Assembly (NCBI GenBank): GCA_903876885.1
Contig: CAIRBP010000112.1
Coordinates: 47,855 to 111,854, forward strand
DNA length: 64,000 nt
Source: an uncultured Burkholderiales bacterium
GTDB taxonomy: Bacteria > Pseudomonadota > Gammaproteobacteria > Burkholderiales > Burkholderiaceae_C
Direction: 5' to 3'
The notes below the pieces were generated by a model. That model had not been told where the DNA came from, ran no database searches, and worked only from the letters and a program-made list of their open reading frames with translations. Both the position numbers and the translations under genes were made by a program. Each line of letters opens with the position of its first letter. Position 1 is the stretch's first letter. This document shows, piece by piece, positions 8,498 to 18,333 of this stretch.

Positions 8498-9060
8498 GTG
8501 AATATAAATACTGCCCTATGTGCTCAAATGCACTTGGCCTGATAACGCGTCAAGAGGACTCAGGTCCGACACAGCGAATGGTTTGCACTCAGTGCGAATG
8601 GACTCACTGGAACAACCCTACTCCTGTGCTCGGCGCAATCGTTGAGCACAAGGGAAAAATCTTGCTTGCAAGAAACGCTGCTTGGACGGGACAACGTTTT
8701 GCACTAATTACTGGATTTATGGAGGCCGGTGAGTCCCCTCAAGAAGGAATTAAAAGAGAGGTAAAAGAGGAGACTAATTTAAACGTCACATCCTTAGAGC
8801 TCATTGGCGTTTACGATTTCCAGCGTCGCAACCAAGTCCTCATCATTTATCACGCACTTACCCAAGAATCTGGCGATATAAAACTGTCCCCCGAGTTACT
8901 TGAGTACAGGTTATTTGATTTTAAAGACATCATCTGCTGGCCCGCAGGTACAGGATATGGGCTCGCGGATTGGCTTAAGACTAAGTCGATCACTCCAAGA
9001 TTTATGGAGTGGGAGGAAATTGAAAAAATTAATGCGGCCTCCTTCCCAGCAAGCCACTAA
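8494..9060 (+). CDS. Zinc-ribbon NUDIX hydrolase
   Basis: A 188-residue protein with an N-terminal zinc ribbon (C7, C10, C31, C34) and a NUDIX domain whose box spans about residues 74-98 (GFMEAGESPQEGIKREVKEE, then the hydrophobic end). This resembles the C-terminal half of NudC-type NADH pyrophosphatases and lone Zn-ribbon NUDIX proteins, which cleave nucleoside diphosphate-X compounds with Mg or Mn. It starts with a four-base ATGA overlap with cysM and precedes tusA by 33 bases, so the three probably form an operon. Substrate not assignable. Confidence 0.88.
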   Translation: MSEYKYCPMCSNALGLITRQEDSGPTQRMVCTQCEWTHWNNPTPVLGAIVEHKGKILLARNAAWTGQRFALITGFMEAGESPQEGIKREVKEETNLNVTSLELIGVYDFQRRNQVLIIYHALTQESGDIKLSPELLEYRLFDFKDIICWPAGTGYGLADWLKTKSITPRFMEWEEIEKINAASFPASH

Positions 9061-9093
9061 GACACAAAGGTCACCATTTCAGAGAGTAAGAAA

Positions 9094-9321
9094 ATGAAAA
9101 TTGATGTAGAACTCGACACACGCGGATTAAACTGCCCCCTACCTATCCTAAAAGCCAAAAAAGCTTTATCTACTATGACTTCGGGTCAGACACTGCGCGT
9201 GGTCTCAACCGATACAGGATCCATAAGAGATTTCGCTGCTTTTTGTAAACAAACAGGCAACGAACTTATTGACCAACAAACAGAGAACTCAGACTTTATC
9301 CACATCCTAAAAAGACGTTGA
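9094..9321 (+). CDS. TusA-family sulfurtransferase
   Basis: A 75-residue protein of the TusA/SirA/YedF family. It carries the family signature LDTRGLNCPLPILKAKKAL with the reactive Cys at residue 14 of CPLP, and the VVSTDTGSIRDFAAF segment of the second half. These small carriers hold persulfide sulfur for tRNA thiolation or other sulfur-transfer steps. Preceded by AGAGAG-type purine-rich bases. Position after cysM and a NUDIX gene suggests a sulfur-related operon. It converges with valS across only 13 bases. Confidence 0.9.
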   Translation: MKIDVELDTRGLNCPLPILKAKKALSTMTSGQTLRVVSTDTGSIRDFAAFCKQTGNELIDQQTENSDFIHILKRR

Positions 9322-9334
9322 TATGCTGACTCGC

Positions 9335-12283
9335 TTAGTTCGGTAATTTTGACAACTGGGCTTCTAATTTAACAAGCGTCTGCTCAAAATCTGCCATCCT
9401 TTTTCTTTCCTGCTCTATCACCGCTGGAGGGGCCTTAGCCACAAAGGCCTCATTAGATAGTTTGATATTACCTTTGGAAAGCTCGGTCTGAATTCTTAGT
9501 ATTTCCTTACCCAGTCTTGCGCGCTCTGCGGCCGCATCGACTTGAATAAATAGACACATCCTTACTTTTCCCACCACCGCAACGGGTGAGGACTCACTGC
9601 TCTTGCTCCACAAGGACTCATCCTCGAAGAGTTGGATATCACTGAGCTTGGCAAGGGTCTTTAGGGCGGGCACCATTGTCTGAACTCTCTCATCGGCTCC
9701 AAGCACTAAAAGTGGTAGCTTGGTGGCTGGGGACACGCCCATTTCACCTCTAAGATTTCTGCAAGCATCAACGAGCCCTTTTAAGTCCTGAACATACAGT
9801 TCGGCATCCGTGTCAATTCGTTCGGGCTGACTTACAGGGTACGCAGCAATTGAAACCGAAGGGCGCTCAGCCTCTTCCTTACTAACTCTTCCTGCAACAG
9901 GTGCAACTTTTTGCCATAACTCCTCTGTGATAAAAGGAATGATGGGGTGTGCAAGTCTAAGCAACGTCTCAAGTGTTCGAATTAAAGTACGACGAGTAGC
10001 TCTTTGTACAGCTATCTCCCCGCCCATGATTTGTACTTTGGCAATCTCTAAATACCAATCGCAAAACTCATTCCAAACAAACTCATAAATTGAATTAGCA
10101 ACAATATCTAATCTGTAGTCTTTAAAGCCTTGCTCTACCTGTGCCTCAAGTCTTTGTAAGTGAGAGACGATCCAACGATCAGGTTGACTAAAGGACATGT
10201 AGCCGTGCGCTTTGCCGCCAACACTGCACTCTTCTTTGGTGTGGGGCATTAGTCCACAGTCTTGACCTTCGCAGTTCATCAATACAAAGCGCGTTGCATT
10301 CCAAAGTTTGTTGCAAAAGTTTCTGTAGCCCTCGCATCTCTTGCTGTCAAAGTTAATGCTTCTTCCAAGCGTCGCCATAGATGCGAACGTAAAACGAAGC
10401 GCATCGGCTCCGTAGCTTGGTATGCCCTTTGGAAATTCTTTCTCCGTATCCTTCCTAACTTGCCCCGCAGTCTCGGGTCTGCGAAGTCCAACCACTCGCT
10501 TTTCTAAAAGTGGTCCAAGCTCAATGCCGTCGATCAAATCTACAGGATCTAATACGTTACCCTCAGACTTACTCATCTTTTTGCCACTGGCGTCCAAGAC
10601 AAGTCCGTGGATATAGACTTTCTTAAAAGGTACACGCCCTGTGAAATGAGTGGTCATCATGATCATTCGCGCAACCCAGAAGAAAATAATGTCATACCCA
10701 GTCACGAGCACTGAACTGGGTAGGTAAAGATCTAGGTCTTCACCACTCTTGGGCCAGCCAAGTGTAGAGAAAGGGACAAGCGCTGAGGAATACCAGGTAT
10801 CGAGTACATCTGGGTCTCGGCGAAGCGATTTGCCCGGAGCCTGTGCCTGCGCCTCGGCCTCGGTCTTGGCAACGTATACGTTGCCGTCCTCATCGTACCA
10901 AGCCGGGATTTGATGCCCCCACCAAAGTTGGCGACTGATACACCAGTCTTGAATATTGTTCATCCACTGGTTGTAAGTATTCACCCAGTTCTCTGGCACA
11001 AACTGCACATCACCCGACTCGACTGCACGCACTGCCTTTGCTGCAATACTGTGGCCTGTTGGATCACCCTCGCCCACTTTGTTCATTGCTATGAACCACT
11101 GATCCGTGAGCATCGGCTCTACCACCTGCCCTGTTCTGGCACAAATGGGGAGCATCAGTTTATGCGGCTTAATCTCGACTAGGAGACCCATTTCTTTGAG
11201 ATCTTTTAAGATGACTTTACGTGCTTCAAAACGGTCTAGACCACGATATGCGGCAGGTCCGTTGTCATTGATCTTCGCGTCTAGAGTAAAAATCGTTACG
11301 AGCTCGAGTTGATGTCTTTGCGCACAGGCGTAGTCATTAAAGTCATGTGCACCGGTGATTTTGACCACTCCGGAACCAAAGCTTGGATCCACAAATGAGT
11401 CTGCAATTATTGGGATGCGTCGGCTACAAAGCGGTAACTCAACGAGAGTTCCTATTAGGTGGGTATAACGTGCGTCATCAGGGTGTACAGCGAGCGCTGA
11501 ATCTCCGAGCAAGGTCTCTGGCCGAGTTGTTGCAATAGTTAATCCGCTTTGCATTTGTCCTTCTATAGATTTAGGACCCTCAGCAAAGGGGTAACTGATG
11601 TAGTACATGTTGCCCTGGGACTCGCGGCTCTCAACCTCCAAATCGCTTACCGCTGTACTAAGCACAGGATCCCAATTGACGAGGCGTTTACCGCGGTAAA
11701 TTAATTTTTGTTTGTACAAAGTTACAAACGTATCAACCACAACCTCTGAGAGCTTGGGATCCATAGTGAAATACTCTCGAGACCAGTCTACGCTGTCGCC
11801 CATTCTCCTCATTTGAGAGGTGATCGTATTACCGCTTTGCTCCTTCCACTCCCAGACCTTTTTAATAAAGTTTTGGCGGGCCAACTCCGGTGTTGTGCCC
11901 ATATCATGACGACTGACCCCTTGCTCTTGCAACTGACGCTCAACCACAATTTGGGTTGCAATACCTGCATGGTCCGTACCCGGGATCCAAGCGGTATTGA
12001 AACCACTCATGCGGTGGTACCGCGTGAGCGTATCCATAATCGTTTGATTAAAAGCGTGCCCCATGTGCAAAGTACCCGTCACATTCGGGGGAGGTAACTG
12101 AATGGAGAAGGCAGGCGCGCCGGTCTGGGCCTTACCGCTACCCTTGGCTCCTGCGAGCGCATAGCCCCTTCGCTCCCACTCTGGGCCCCAATGTGCCTCA
12201 ATGGCTGATGGCTCAAAGGACTTTGGAAGGCTATTCAGTCCGGGCTGTTCTAGCGGGGTGGACTCTGGGGTGGTTTGGCTCAT
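9335..12283 (-). CDS. valS: Valyl-tRNA synthetase
   Basis: A 982-residue class I aminoacyl-tRNA synthetase that charges tRNA-Val. The HIGH-type motif is HMGH at residues 73-76 within [17 protein letters not shown], and KMSKS is at 569-573 in [15 protein letters not shown]. The editing domain lies between them ([12 protein letters not shown] and the [16 protein letters not shown] segment). The C-terminal coiled coil, which contacts the tRNA elbow, covers roughly the last 65 residues ([16 protein letters not shown] onward). Length and motif spacing are normal for betaproteobacterial ValS. Monocistronic, convergent with tusA. Confidence 0.98.
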   Translation of the reverse strand: MSQTTPESTPLEQPGLNSLPKSFEPSAIEAHWGPEWERRGYALAGAKGSGKAQTGAPAFSIQLPPPNVTGTLHMGHAFNQTIMDTLTRYHRMSGFNTAWIPGTDHAGIATQIVVERQLQEQGVSRHDMGTTPELARQNFIKKVWEWKEQSGNTITSQMRRMGDSVDWSREYFTMDPKLSEVVVDTFVTLYKQKLIYRGKRLVNWDPVLSTAVSDLEVESRESQGNMYYISYPFAEGPKSIEGQMQSGLTIATTRPETLLGDSALAVHPDDARYTHLIGTLVELPLCSRRIPIIADSFVDPSFGSGVVKITGAHDFNDYACAQRHQLELVTIFTLDAKINDNGPAAYRGLDRFEARKVILKDLKEMGLLVEIKPHKLMLPICARTGQVVEPMLTDQWFIAMNKVGEGDPTGHSIAAKAVRAVESGDVQFVPENWVNTYNQWMNNIQDWCISRQLWWGHQIPAWYDEDGNVYVAKTEAEAQAQAPGKSLRRDPDVLDTWYSSALVPFSTLGWPKSGEDLDLYLPSSVLVTGYDIIFFWVARMIMMTTHFTGRVPFKKVYIHGLVLDASGKKMSKSEGNVLDPVDLIDGIELGPLLEKRVVGLRRPETAGQVRKDTEKEFPKGIPSYGADALRFTFASMATLGRSINFDSKRCEGYRNFCNKLWNATRFVLMNCEGQDCGLMPHTKEECSVGGKAHGYMSFSQPDRWIVSHLQRLEAQVEQGFKDYRLDIVANSIYEFVWNEFCDWYLEIAKVQIMGGEIAVQRATRRTLIRTLETLLRLAHPIIPFITEELWQKVAPVAGRVSKEEAERPSVSIAAYPVSQPERIDTDAELYVQDLKGLVDACRNLRGEMGVSPATKLPLLVLGADERVQTMVPALKTLAKLSDIQLFEDESLWSKSSESSPVAVVGKVRMCLFIQVDAAAERARLGKEILRIQTELSKGNIKLSNEAFVAKAPPAVIEQERKRMADFEQTLVKLEAQLSKLPN

Positions 12284-12627
12284 ACTTGGACACTTTTGAT
12301 GAAATTGATATTATTTTTTACAGAAAACAGGCTCAAATCGCACAGTTTTTGAAAAAGCATAAAACACAAAGAAATTAGGCTTCAAAGAAAGGGCTTCCCA
12401 ACTAAGGGAATTGCAATTACGATAGGACTATATTCTTCAAAGCGCCTTAAACGCAAAAGGGTAGATTTTAACGGGCTTGCACTGTATATATCCGTTTATG
12501 GCTCTCCCACCCCATGAAATCTACACAGGAAGGAATGAGTTTAGAAAAAAGCCTCAAAAAGGGCGTCAACCCAAGCCCTGCGTAGCGCGTTAAAGATTTA
12601 TCAACCCTAATTCTTTAAGGGAGACAT
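12284..12627. other. Intergenic region between valS and the Gly/Tyr-rich gene
   Basis: This 344-base gap holds the divergent 5' regions of both genes. It contains a weak hairpin (TTCCC at 12395-12399 and GGGAA at 12406-12410) and a 23-codon open frame at 12514-12585 with no convincing ribosome site. No RNA gene is recognised. Confidence 0.4.
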
Positions 12628-13011
12628 ATGATGAAAAAATTATTTATTGTTCTTTTAACTGCTTTAAGCCTTTTAGCAACAGCTAACAGTTTCGCATGGG
12701 GTGGACACGGCGGTTACTACGGCGGCTACGGGTACCGCGGCGGTTACGCTTATCGTGGTGGCTACGGAATAGCACCTTTTGTTGCTGGAGCGTTAATTGG
12801 CGGCGCTGTGGTCGGAGCCAGCTACGCCTCCCCCGTCTACTACTCATCCCCCGTGGTAGTTTCGCCCCAGACAGTATATGTGCAGCCCCAGGTTGCGATG
12901 CCAGCTGTGCCATTAGCTTCTGTGCAACCTCGCGCTTATTACTGCGCTACGTCCCAAAATTACTATCCTATCGTGCAAACTTGTAGCGTGCCTTGGCAAG
13001 AGACAAACTAG
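12628..13011 (+). CDS. Small exported Gly/Tyr-rich protein
   Basis: A 127-residue protein with a typical signal peptide (MMKKLFIVLLTALSLLATA, cleavage near SFA). Then comes a low-complexity segment of YGGY/YRGGY repeats (about residues 27-50), a small hydrophobic segment APFVAGALIGGAVVGA, and a Pro/Val/Tyr-rich part ending in a Cys-containing tail (YYCATSQNYYPIVQTCSVPW). The two Cys could form a disulfide in the periplasm. The C-terminal YYC...YYP pattern is common in small proteobacterial envelope proteins of unknown function. Two adjacent ATGs (12628, 12631) follow AAGGGAGA; either could be used. Confidence 0.85.
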   Translation: MMKKLFIVLLTALSLLATANSFAWGGHGGYYGGYGYRGGYAYRGGYGIAPFVAGALIGGAVVGASYASPVYYSSPVVVSPQTVYVQPQVAMPAVPLASVQPRAYYCATSQNYYPIVQTCSVPWQETN

Positions 13012-13026
13012 GCTCTAGGCTAGCAA

Positions 13027-13043
13027 GGGGGGGGCTTACCCCC
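13027..13043. terminator. G8/C5 hairpin between convergent genes
   Basis: Eight G residues at 13027-13034 are followed after a 4-base loop by five C residues at 13039-13043. A GGGGG/CCCCC stem is possible at the convergent ends of the exported protein and the VOC gene. No T-run follows. It overlaps the VOC stop codon at 13036-13038. Confidence 0.35.
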
Positions 13044-13674
13044 TGCGCCCACCAAACTCAGGCCTATCATTGTCATCGGGTAGCAAAGTCTTGGTTCCCT
13101 CACCTGAGATTCTCTTTAAACGCCACTCCATTTTGCGCTCACTCCACTTCTTAAGCCTGTCGTGGGCTGTTTCGCTCTCGCGAAGCATATGAGCTTCATC
13201 AGCAGTTTGAGCGGTCAACTCAAGCCGGATACCGTTTGGATCGAAGAAATAGATACTTTTAAAAATATGGTGATCCGTTACACCAAGTACCTCAATGTTA
13301 TGTGCTATTAACCTTTTCTTTGTGTTCTCTAAATCCTGTTCGGAGTTGACTCTGAATGCAATATGATTGACCCAAGCAGGTGTATTGGGTGAGGGCTGAG
13401 CGGCCTCATCATCTCCCAAATCAAAGAAAGCGATAAAGGATCCGTCTTGTAATCTAAAAAAGAAATGGGTGTAGGGACAATATTCCCCGGTGCTAGGTAC
13501 ATGATCGCTTTGGATGATGTGAAAGAGCGGCAAACCCAGTATGTCCTCATAAAAATGCCTAGTCTCCTCAGCATCCCTTGACCGGTACGCGTAGTGATGC
13601 AGTTGCAATACCGGTGCAGCAGGCGGCAACGGTGCCCGCTCTTGTCTACCCTCAGTACTTTCAACCTTGTACAT
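13036..13674 (-). CDS. VOC (glyoxalase/extradiol dioxygenase-like) family protein
   Basis: A 212-residue single VOC-domain protein. A first metal-ligand candidate is His in LQLHHYAYRSRD, followed by HFYEDILGLPL. A second half has VNHIAFRV, and the domain ends with SIYFFDPNGIRLELT, where Glu is the usual last ligand. This layout is seen in extradiol dioxygenases, glyoxalases and uncharacterised members. A charged C-terminal extension of about 60 residues (from AHMLRESETAHDRLKKWSERK) is outside the VOC fold. No neighbouring aromatic-degradation genes exist, so the substrate is unknown. Confidence 0.85.
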   Translation of the reverse strand: MYKVESTEGRQERAPLPPAAPVLQLHHYAYRSRDAEETRHFYEDILGLPLFHIIQSDHVPSTGEYCPYTHFFFRLQDGSFIAFFDLGDDEAAQPSPNTPAWVNHIAFRVNSEQDLENTKKRLIAHNIEVLGVTDHHIFKSIYFFDPNGIRLELTAQTADEAHMLRESETAHDRLKKWSERKMEWRLKRISGEGTKTLLPDDNDRPEFGGRRG

Positions 13675-14079
13675 TACTAGCGCCTTTTGTTATTGATGGG
13701 GAATGTCATAACTATAAATTAAGTGAGAGGAGATGCAAATCCACACAAACCCAATGAACGAAAACCCCAACCCATAGGGGGTAAATATGAGCGTAGCGAG
13801 CATTTTTTATAGGAGGGTAACCCCAAGGTATTAATTAGCTCAAGCGAGAGTGGACCCCCATTTATCCAAAGCTATCTTTTCTTGGCACGTGATTCGGTTT
13901 TGATCTTGTTTGGAACAAAATCCCTTGATTATCTTCCCTTAATTTACACGCAACAATCTGATTACTTTTCAACCAAACTAGAATTAGCGTTAAACATATA
14001 TGTAAGCCGTAAAGCACCTAGACTTGGTGAGCTTTATGAGTACCCACCGATTGTTAAGTCACACCGAAACTACAAATTT
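13675..14079. other. Intergenic region upstream of yaaA
   Basis: This 405-base gap contains a 14-codon frame at 13733-13777 preceded by a good GAGAGGAG ribosome site, and TATAAA at 13713-13718 that could be a -10 box. An in-frame upstream extension of yaaA to 13882 exists but does not resemble the family. Nothing else is recognised. Confidence 0.35.
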
Positions 14080-14859
14080 ATGCTTTTCTTACTATCGCCT
14101 GCAAAAACTCTAGACTACGAGAGCAAACTCCCCAAGGATACGCCTACCCCAACGGAGCCTTTATTTAAGAAGCAATCGGCTGAGTTGATTGCTATTTTAA
14201 GAAAATGTTCTAAAAAAGAAATCGGTGAGTTAATGAGTATCAGCGAGACCTTGGCAGAGCTAAATCACAAGCGCTATTTGGACTGGACTCCAACGTTTAC
14301 TCAGAAAAACTCTCGCCCCGCGTTGCTTGCTTTTGACGGCGATGTATACGAAGGCTTTAATGCATCTACCCTTAAACCCAAAGAATTAGCCTGGGCTCAG
14401 GACCATCTTGCAATCTTAAGCGGGCTATACGGCGTGCTTAGACCTTTAGATAAGATGCAACCTTACCGCTTGGAGATGGGCACAAAACTCAAGAACCAAG
14501 CCGGTGCAAATCTTTATAAATTTTGGGGTTCTAATTTATCCAACTATTTAAACGAACGACTACAGGGTGAAAAAAATCCTATCGTTGTTAACCTTGCCTC
14601 TCAAGAGTATTTCAAATCGGTTGATCTAAAAGCGCTCAATGCAAAAGTAATTGAGTGTGTGTTTGAACAGGAAAAATCAGGGAACTTTAAAATCATAAGC
14701 TTCCTAGCCAAACGCGCCAGAGGGCTGATGGCAAGGTACGCCGTCGAGCACCAAATTAAAACACCAGCGGGTTTACAAAAATTTAATTATGAGGGCTACC
14801 GTTTCGAACCCTCTTTGTCTTCATCAGATAAACTGGTTTTTAGAAAACAAAGCGTTTAA
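14080..14859 (+). CDS. yaaA: Peroxide stress protein YaaA (DUF328)
   Basis: From ATG 14080 the product is 259 residues and begins MLFLLSPAKTLDYES, matching the family start; the E. coli protein is of nearly the same length. The frame is open to 13882, but the extra 66 residues are outside the family and are not included. Further signatures are LAFDGDVYEGF, HLAILSGLYGVLRPLD and PYRLEMGTKL. YaaA lowers intracellular free iron during peroxide stress in E. coli and binds DNA; the same role here is inferred. queF follows 34 bases downstream on the same strand. Confidence 0.93.
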   Translation: MLFLLSPAKTLDYESKLPKDTPTPTEPLFKKQSAELIAILRKCSKKEIGELMSISETLAELNHKRYLDWTPTFTQKNSRPALLAFDGDVYEGFNASTLKPKELAWAQDHLAILSGLYGVLRPLDKMQPYRLEMGTKLKNQAGANLYKFWGSNLSNYLNERLQGEKNPIVVNLASQEYFKSVDLKALNAKVIECVFEQEKSGNFKIISFLAKRARGLMARYAVEHQIKTPAGLQKFNYEGYRFEPSLSSSDKLVFRKQSV

Positions 14860-14893
14860 AATAGACCGTTTGTTATAAGACACACTCACCTTA

Positions 14894-15799
14894 ATGTCCG
14901 CTGAAACTCCCCACACAAAGACTGCTCCTACAACCACACATAAACCAATGGCCAAACTTTTGGGGGAGCTTGGTGAGCTTGGTAAAGCCTCGAGCTACGT
15001 CAACACCTATTCGCCTTCGCTTATTTTTCCCATTGAGCGTGCACCCACCCGTGAACTCATGGGAATCAAAGGTACGCCCACCTTTATGGGCGCAGACCTT
15101 TGGACTGCGTATGAGCTGAGTTGGTTGACTCTGCGGGGCAAGCCAGAGGTTGCGATCGCTCGCTTCATCATCCCTTGTGAGTCCACTCATATCGTTGAGA
15201 GTAAATCATTCAAACTCTATTTAAATAGTTTTAACGCCTCAAAATTTGAAAGTAAAGAGCAAGTTAAAGAATGTTTAGAAAAAGACCTTACAAAAGCCGT
15301 ATGGACCGGTTCAGCTCCTAGGACGGGCGTTAGTGTGCAAATTCTCCTGCCCTCAGAATTCTCTCAATACCAAACTCGAGAACTCGAGGGATTGAGCCTG
15401 GACAGAATGGATTTGGAGTGCAGCGTTTATCACCCCGCCCCAGATCTCTTAAGTGCTGCCTTTGATGAGCAACCGGTTAAAGAGATTTTAAAGAGTGATC
15501 TTCTGAAAAGTAATTGTTTAGTGACTGGACAACCCGATTGGGGAAGCGTTCAAATCAGCTACTACGGCCCCCAAATCGATCAGCCAAGCTTACTAAGATA
15601 CTTGGTTAGTTTTAGGGATCACAACGAGTTTCATGAGCCCTGTGTAGAGCGTATCTATAACGATATTTGGACTCGTTGCAAACCAGTGGAACTAAGTGTG
15701 CTGGGTTGTTATACAAGAAGGGGCGGCGTAGATATCAGCCCCTTCAGAACCAGCAAGCCTGGTCCGCTCCCCTCGCATCACCGCACTGCAAGACAGTAA
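14894..15799 (+). CDS. queF: NADPH-dependent 7-cyano-7-deazaguanine reductase, type II
   Basis: A 301-residue tandem T-fold enzyme that reduces preQ0 to preQ1 in queuosine synthesis. The NADPH/preQ0 region [14 protein letters not shown] is at 101-114. The catalytic Cys is C208 in [16 protein letters not shown], with the catalytic Asp at 215. The long form with two T-fold halves is the E. coli-like type II enzyme, with an N-terminal extension of about 20 residues. No other queuosine gene is nearby. Confidence 0.96.
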   Translation: MSAETPHTKTAPTTTHKPMAKLLGELGELGKASSYVNTYSPSLIFPIERAPTRELMGIKGTPTFMGADLWTAYELSWLTLRGKPEVAIARFIIPCESTHIVESKSFKLYLNSFNASKFESKEQVKECLEKDLTKAVWTGSAPRTGVSVQILLPSEFSQYQTRELEGLSLDRMDLECSVYHPAPDLLSAAFDEQPVKEILKSDLLKSNCLVTGQPDWGSVQISYYGPQIDQPSLLRYLVSFRDHNEFHEPCVERIYNDIWTRCKPVELSVLGCYTRRGGVDISPFRTSKPGPLPSHHRTARQ

Positions 15800-15827
15800 A
15801 CAGATTTGAAGATTGGTTTAAATATCT

Positions 15828-17102
15828 TTAAAACAATTCTTCATTAACACCCAGTTGAACGCTTTGCTGCCCCTCTTTGCCTGTGGCTTGTGAATTGAGA
15901 CGATGCGCCTCCTCCAAGCTCATCAAGGACCCCATTCGAACGCCCAATAAACGAATCCTTTTACTGAGATCCACACGCTTTAAGAGTTGACCAGCAAACT
16001 GTCTGATTTGTTTAGGATCATCTGTTGGCAGATCAATGGTTTGATCTCTTGTGACTGTTTTGAAGTTATCGTATTTGAGTTTGATACCGACTGTTTTACC
16101 CAGATACCCTTTGCGTTTGAGATCGCTGGCCACTTGCTCACACAGCCTTGTAAACACCGCCCCTAAACGCTCCTTATCGCTTTTAACGCTTAAGTCCCTA
16201 TCAAAGGTTGTCTCTCGACTTAAACTAACAGGCTCACTGTGAGTCACAACCTCTGCGTCATCTTGGCCGTGTGCAGCCCGGTGCAACCACCGGCCGTAGT
16301 TTTGACCAAAGTGGCGAATCAACTCATCCGGTTCGAAATTTGCCAACTCACCGATAAAGTTTATACCGAGAGCTTTGAGTCGCGCGTCTGTTTTGGGGCC
16401 AATGCCGTTAATCTTTCGACAAGGCAGGGGCCATATCTGGGTCTTTATATCTTTTTCGAAAAGCACGCAAATACCGTTAGGCTTATTGATCTCGCTTGCC
16501 ATTTTTGCAAGTAACTTATTTGGCGCAACCCCGATCGAACAAGTCAGGTTTGTTGCTTCAAAGATGCATTTTTGTATCAACCGAGCAAGGACGCGGCCTC
16601 CCTCTCTTTGTCCACCCGGTGTGTTTGTGAAGTCAATATAAACCTCATCTACCCCTCGGTCCTCCATCACAGGTGCGATCTCTGTGATCACATCCTTAAA
16701 CAATCTTGAGTACTTGCGGTACTGCTCAAAATCTACTGGTAAGAGAATTGCATCTGGACACAGTTGACTGGCCTTCATAAGACCCATTGCAGAGCCAATT
16801 CCGTATTGTCGAGCTGCATAGGTGGCAGTGGTGATGACGCCGCGCCCAGCGTAAGTGCAGAGTCGGGGGAAGATCTCGAGCGGAATCTCAGACAGCGGTG
16901 CACTCCTCCAATCACGAGATGGGTCGAGCGCCATCAAGCGCTCATAGTACATATCCTCTTTGCGACGAGACCCACCTATAACAACGGGCAAGCCTTTGAG
17001 CTGTGGGTAACGAAGTAACTCAACGGAGGCGTAAAACGCGTCCATATCAAGATGGGCAATCCGTCTAATCGGTCCAGTCAGATTGGTGATCGACTTTGTC
17101 AC
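15828..17102 (-). CDS. dinB: DNA polymerase IV (Y-family)
   Basis: A 424-residue translesion polymerase. The palm motif HLDMDAFYASVE is near residue 18 and the second acidic motif reads GVDEVYIDFT. The helix-hairpin-helix region shows CRKINGIGPKTDARLKALG, and the little-finger domain contains SRETTFDRDL. It bypasses damaged bases at the cost of fidelity. There is an insertion after the first motif (RRKEDMYYERLMALDPSRDW), compared with shorter DinB proteins, in which the sequence runs directly into the YEAR-like segment. It ends about 28 bases from the queF stop. The gene lies downstream of lldD on the same strand. No LexA-type box was identified. Confidence 0.95.
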   Translation of the reverse strand: MTKSITNLTGPIRRIAHLDMDAFYASVELLRYPQLKGLPVVIGGSRRKEDMYYERLMALDPSRDWRSAPLSEIPLEIFPRLCTYAGRGVITTATYAARQYGIGSAMGLMKASQLCPDAILLPVDFEQYRKYSRLFKDVITEIAPVMEDRGVDEVYIDFTNTPGGQREGGRVLARLIQKCIFEATNLTCSIGVAPNKLLAKMASEINKPNGICVLFEKDIKTQIWPLPCRKINGIGPKTDARLKALGINFIGELANFEPDELIRHFGQNYGRWLHRAAHGQDDAEVVTHSEPVSLSRETTFDRDLSVKSDKERLGAVFTRLCEQVASDLKRKGYLGKTVGIKLKYDNFKTVTRDQTIDLPTDDPKQIRQFAGQLLKRVDLSKRIRLLGVRMGSLMSLEEAHRLNSQATGKEGQQSVQLGVNEELF

Positions 17103-17157
17103 TGAGGAGACATTGAGGGAAAAGCCTTTTACTGAAGCTCACTTATAGAGCATCCAC

Positions 17158-18312
17158 TCAACGCGGAAAGGTGCCCGGTAAGAGTATGGAGCTGTCAACT
17201 TGATCGATAGCCGTCTTACCGCAAAAGGCCATCGTTAGATCCAATTCGTTGTGAATCAGTTTTAGCGCTTTAGAAACTCCGGCTTGGCCCATCGCACCAA
17301 GACCATACAAGAAGGAGCGTCCAATGTAAGTGCCCTTAGCGCCCAGCGCAACTGCTTTAATAACGTCTTGACCGCTTCGTATGCCGCCGTCCATATGAAC
17401 CTCGATTTGAGAGCCCACAGCATCTACGATTCTTGGAAGAGACTCAATGCTGGACTCGGCACCATCAAGCTGTCTACCGCCGTGATTGGACACGATGATT
17501 GCATCTGCACCACTGTTCACAGCGAGTTTTGCATCCTCAATGTCTTGGATTCCCTTTAGGATTAACTTACCCCCCCATTTCTTTTTGACCCACTCCACAT
17601 CGTCCCAGTTAAGTGCAGGATCAAATTGCTTGGCAGTCCAATCTGACAAAGATCCCATGTCGTCTACTCCCTTGACGTGGCCCACAATGTTTCCAAACTC
17701 TCGGTTACTTGTGCCAAGCATACCCAGGCACCAGCGAGGTTTGGTCATCATGTTAAGGATGTTCGCAATGGTCAGCTTTGGTGGTGCAGACAAACCGTTC
17801 TTTAGATCTTTATGACGTTGGCCCAGAATTTGTAGATCAAGAGTAAGCACCAAAGCTGAACACTTCGCGGCTTTGGCCCTATCGATTAAGCTTTCAATGA
17901 AAACGCGGTCTTTCATCACATAGAGTTGAAACCAAAAGGGATGTCCCTGGGTCCCGGCTGAGACCGCCTCAATAGAGCAAATACTCATTGTGGATAAAGT
18001 AAAGGGGATACCAAACTCCTTGGCAGCGCGAGCCGCCAAAATCTCTCCATCTGCGTGTTGCATTCCAGTAAGCCCAGTTGGCGCAATAGCAACGGGCATT
18101 GCAACATTTTGACCAATCATTTGCGAGCGAGTCGAGCGACCCTCTAGGTTTACAGCGACACGTTGCCTGAATTTTATTTTTTGAAAATCCGCTTCATTCG
18201 CTTTGTAAGTGCTCTCGGTCCAACTACCTGAGTCTGCATAATCGTAGAACATACGGGGCACTCGCTTTTGAGCCAAAACCCGTAAATCCTCAATGGTAGT
18301 AATGACACTCAT
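17158..18312 (-). CDS. lldD: FMN-dependent alpha-hydroxy-acid dehydrogenase (LldD-like)
   Basis: A 384-residue enzyme of the FMN-dependent hydroxy-acid oxidase family. Visible motifs are PRMFYDYADSGSWTE, IAPTGLTGMQHADGE, FQLYVMKDR, the catalytic His segment VSNHGGRQLDGAESS and the phosphate site DGGIRSGQDV followed by GRSFLYGL. Members oxidise L-lactate or related hydroxy acids and pass electrons to quinone or oxygen. LldD is the best guess; glycolate or mandelate enzymes are alternatives. A ribosome site GGAGA precedes ATG 18312. It starts 21 bases after argH and is probably co-transcribed with it. Confidence 0.88.
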   Translation of the reverse strand: MSVITTIEDLRVLAQKRVPRMFYDYADSGSWTESTYKANEADFQKIKFRQRVAVNLEGRSTRSQMIGQNVAMPVAIAPTGLTGMQHADGEILAARAAKEFGIPFTLSTMSICSIEAVSAGTQGHPFWFQLYVMKDRVFIESLIDRAKAAKCSALVLTLDLQILGQRHKDLKNGLSAPPKLTIANILNMMTKPRWCLGMLGTSNREFGNIVGHVKGVDDMGSLSDWTAKQFDPALNWDDVEWVKKKWGGKLILKGIQDIEDAKLAVNSGADAIIVSNHGGRQLDGAESSIESLPRIVDAVGSQIEVHMDGGIRSGQDVIKAVALGAKGTYIGRSFLYGLGAMGQAGVSKALKLIHNELDLTMAFCGKTAIDQVDSSILLPGTFPR

Positions 18313-18333
18313 TAGATATCTCCAGTCTTATTT

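Noticed and set aside
12514..12585. 23-codon frame before the Gly/Tyr-rich gene
   Set aside because: No ribosome site at its first ATG, and the AGGAAGGA before the inner ATG (12535) is too close; unsupported as a leader peptide.
13733..13777. 14-codon frame with good ribosome site before yaaA
   Set aside because: Good SD but Asn/Pro-rich random-looking peptide with no attenuator visible after it; could be chance.
13882..14079. N-terminal extension of YaaA
   Set aside because: The extra 66 codons do not resemble the family; MLFLLSPAKTLDY at 14080 is the conserved start.
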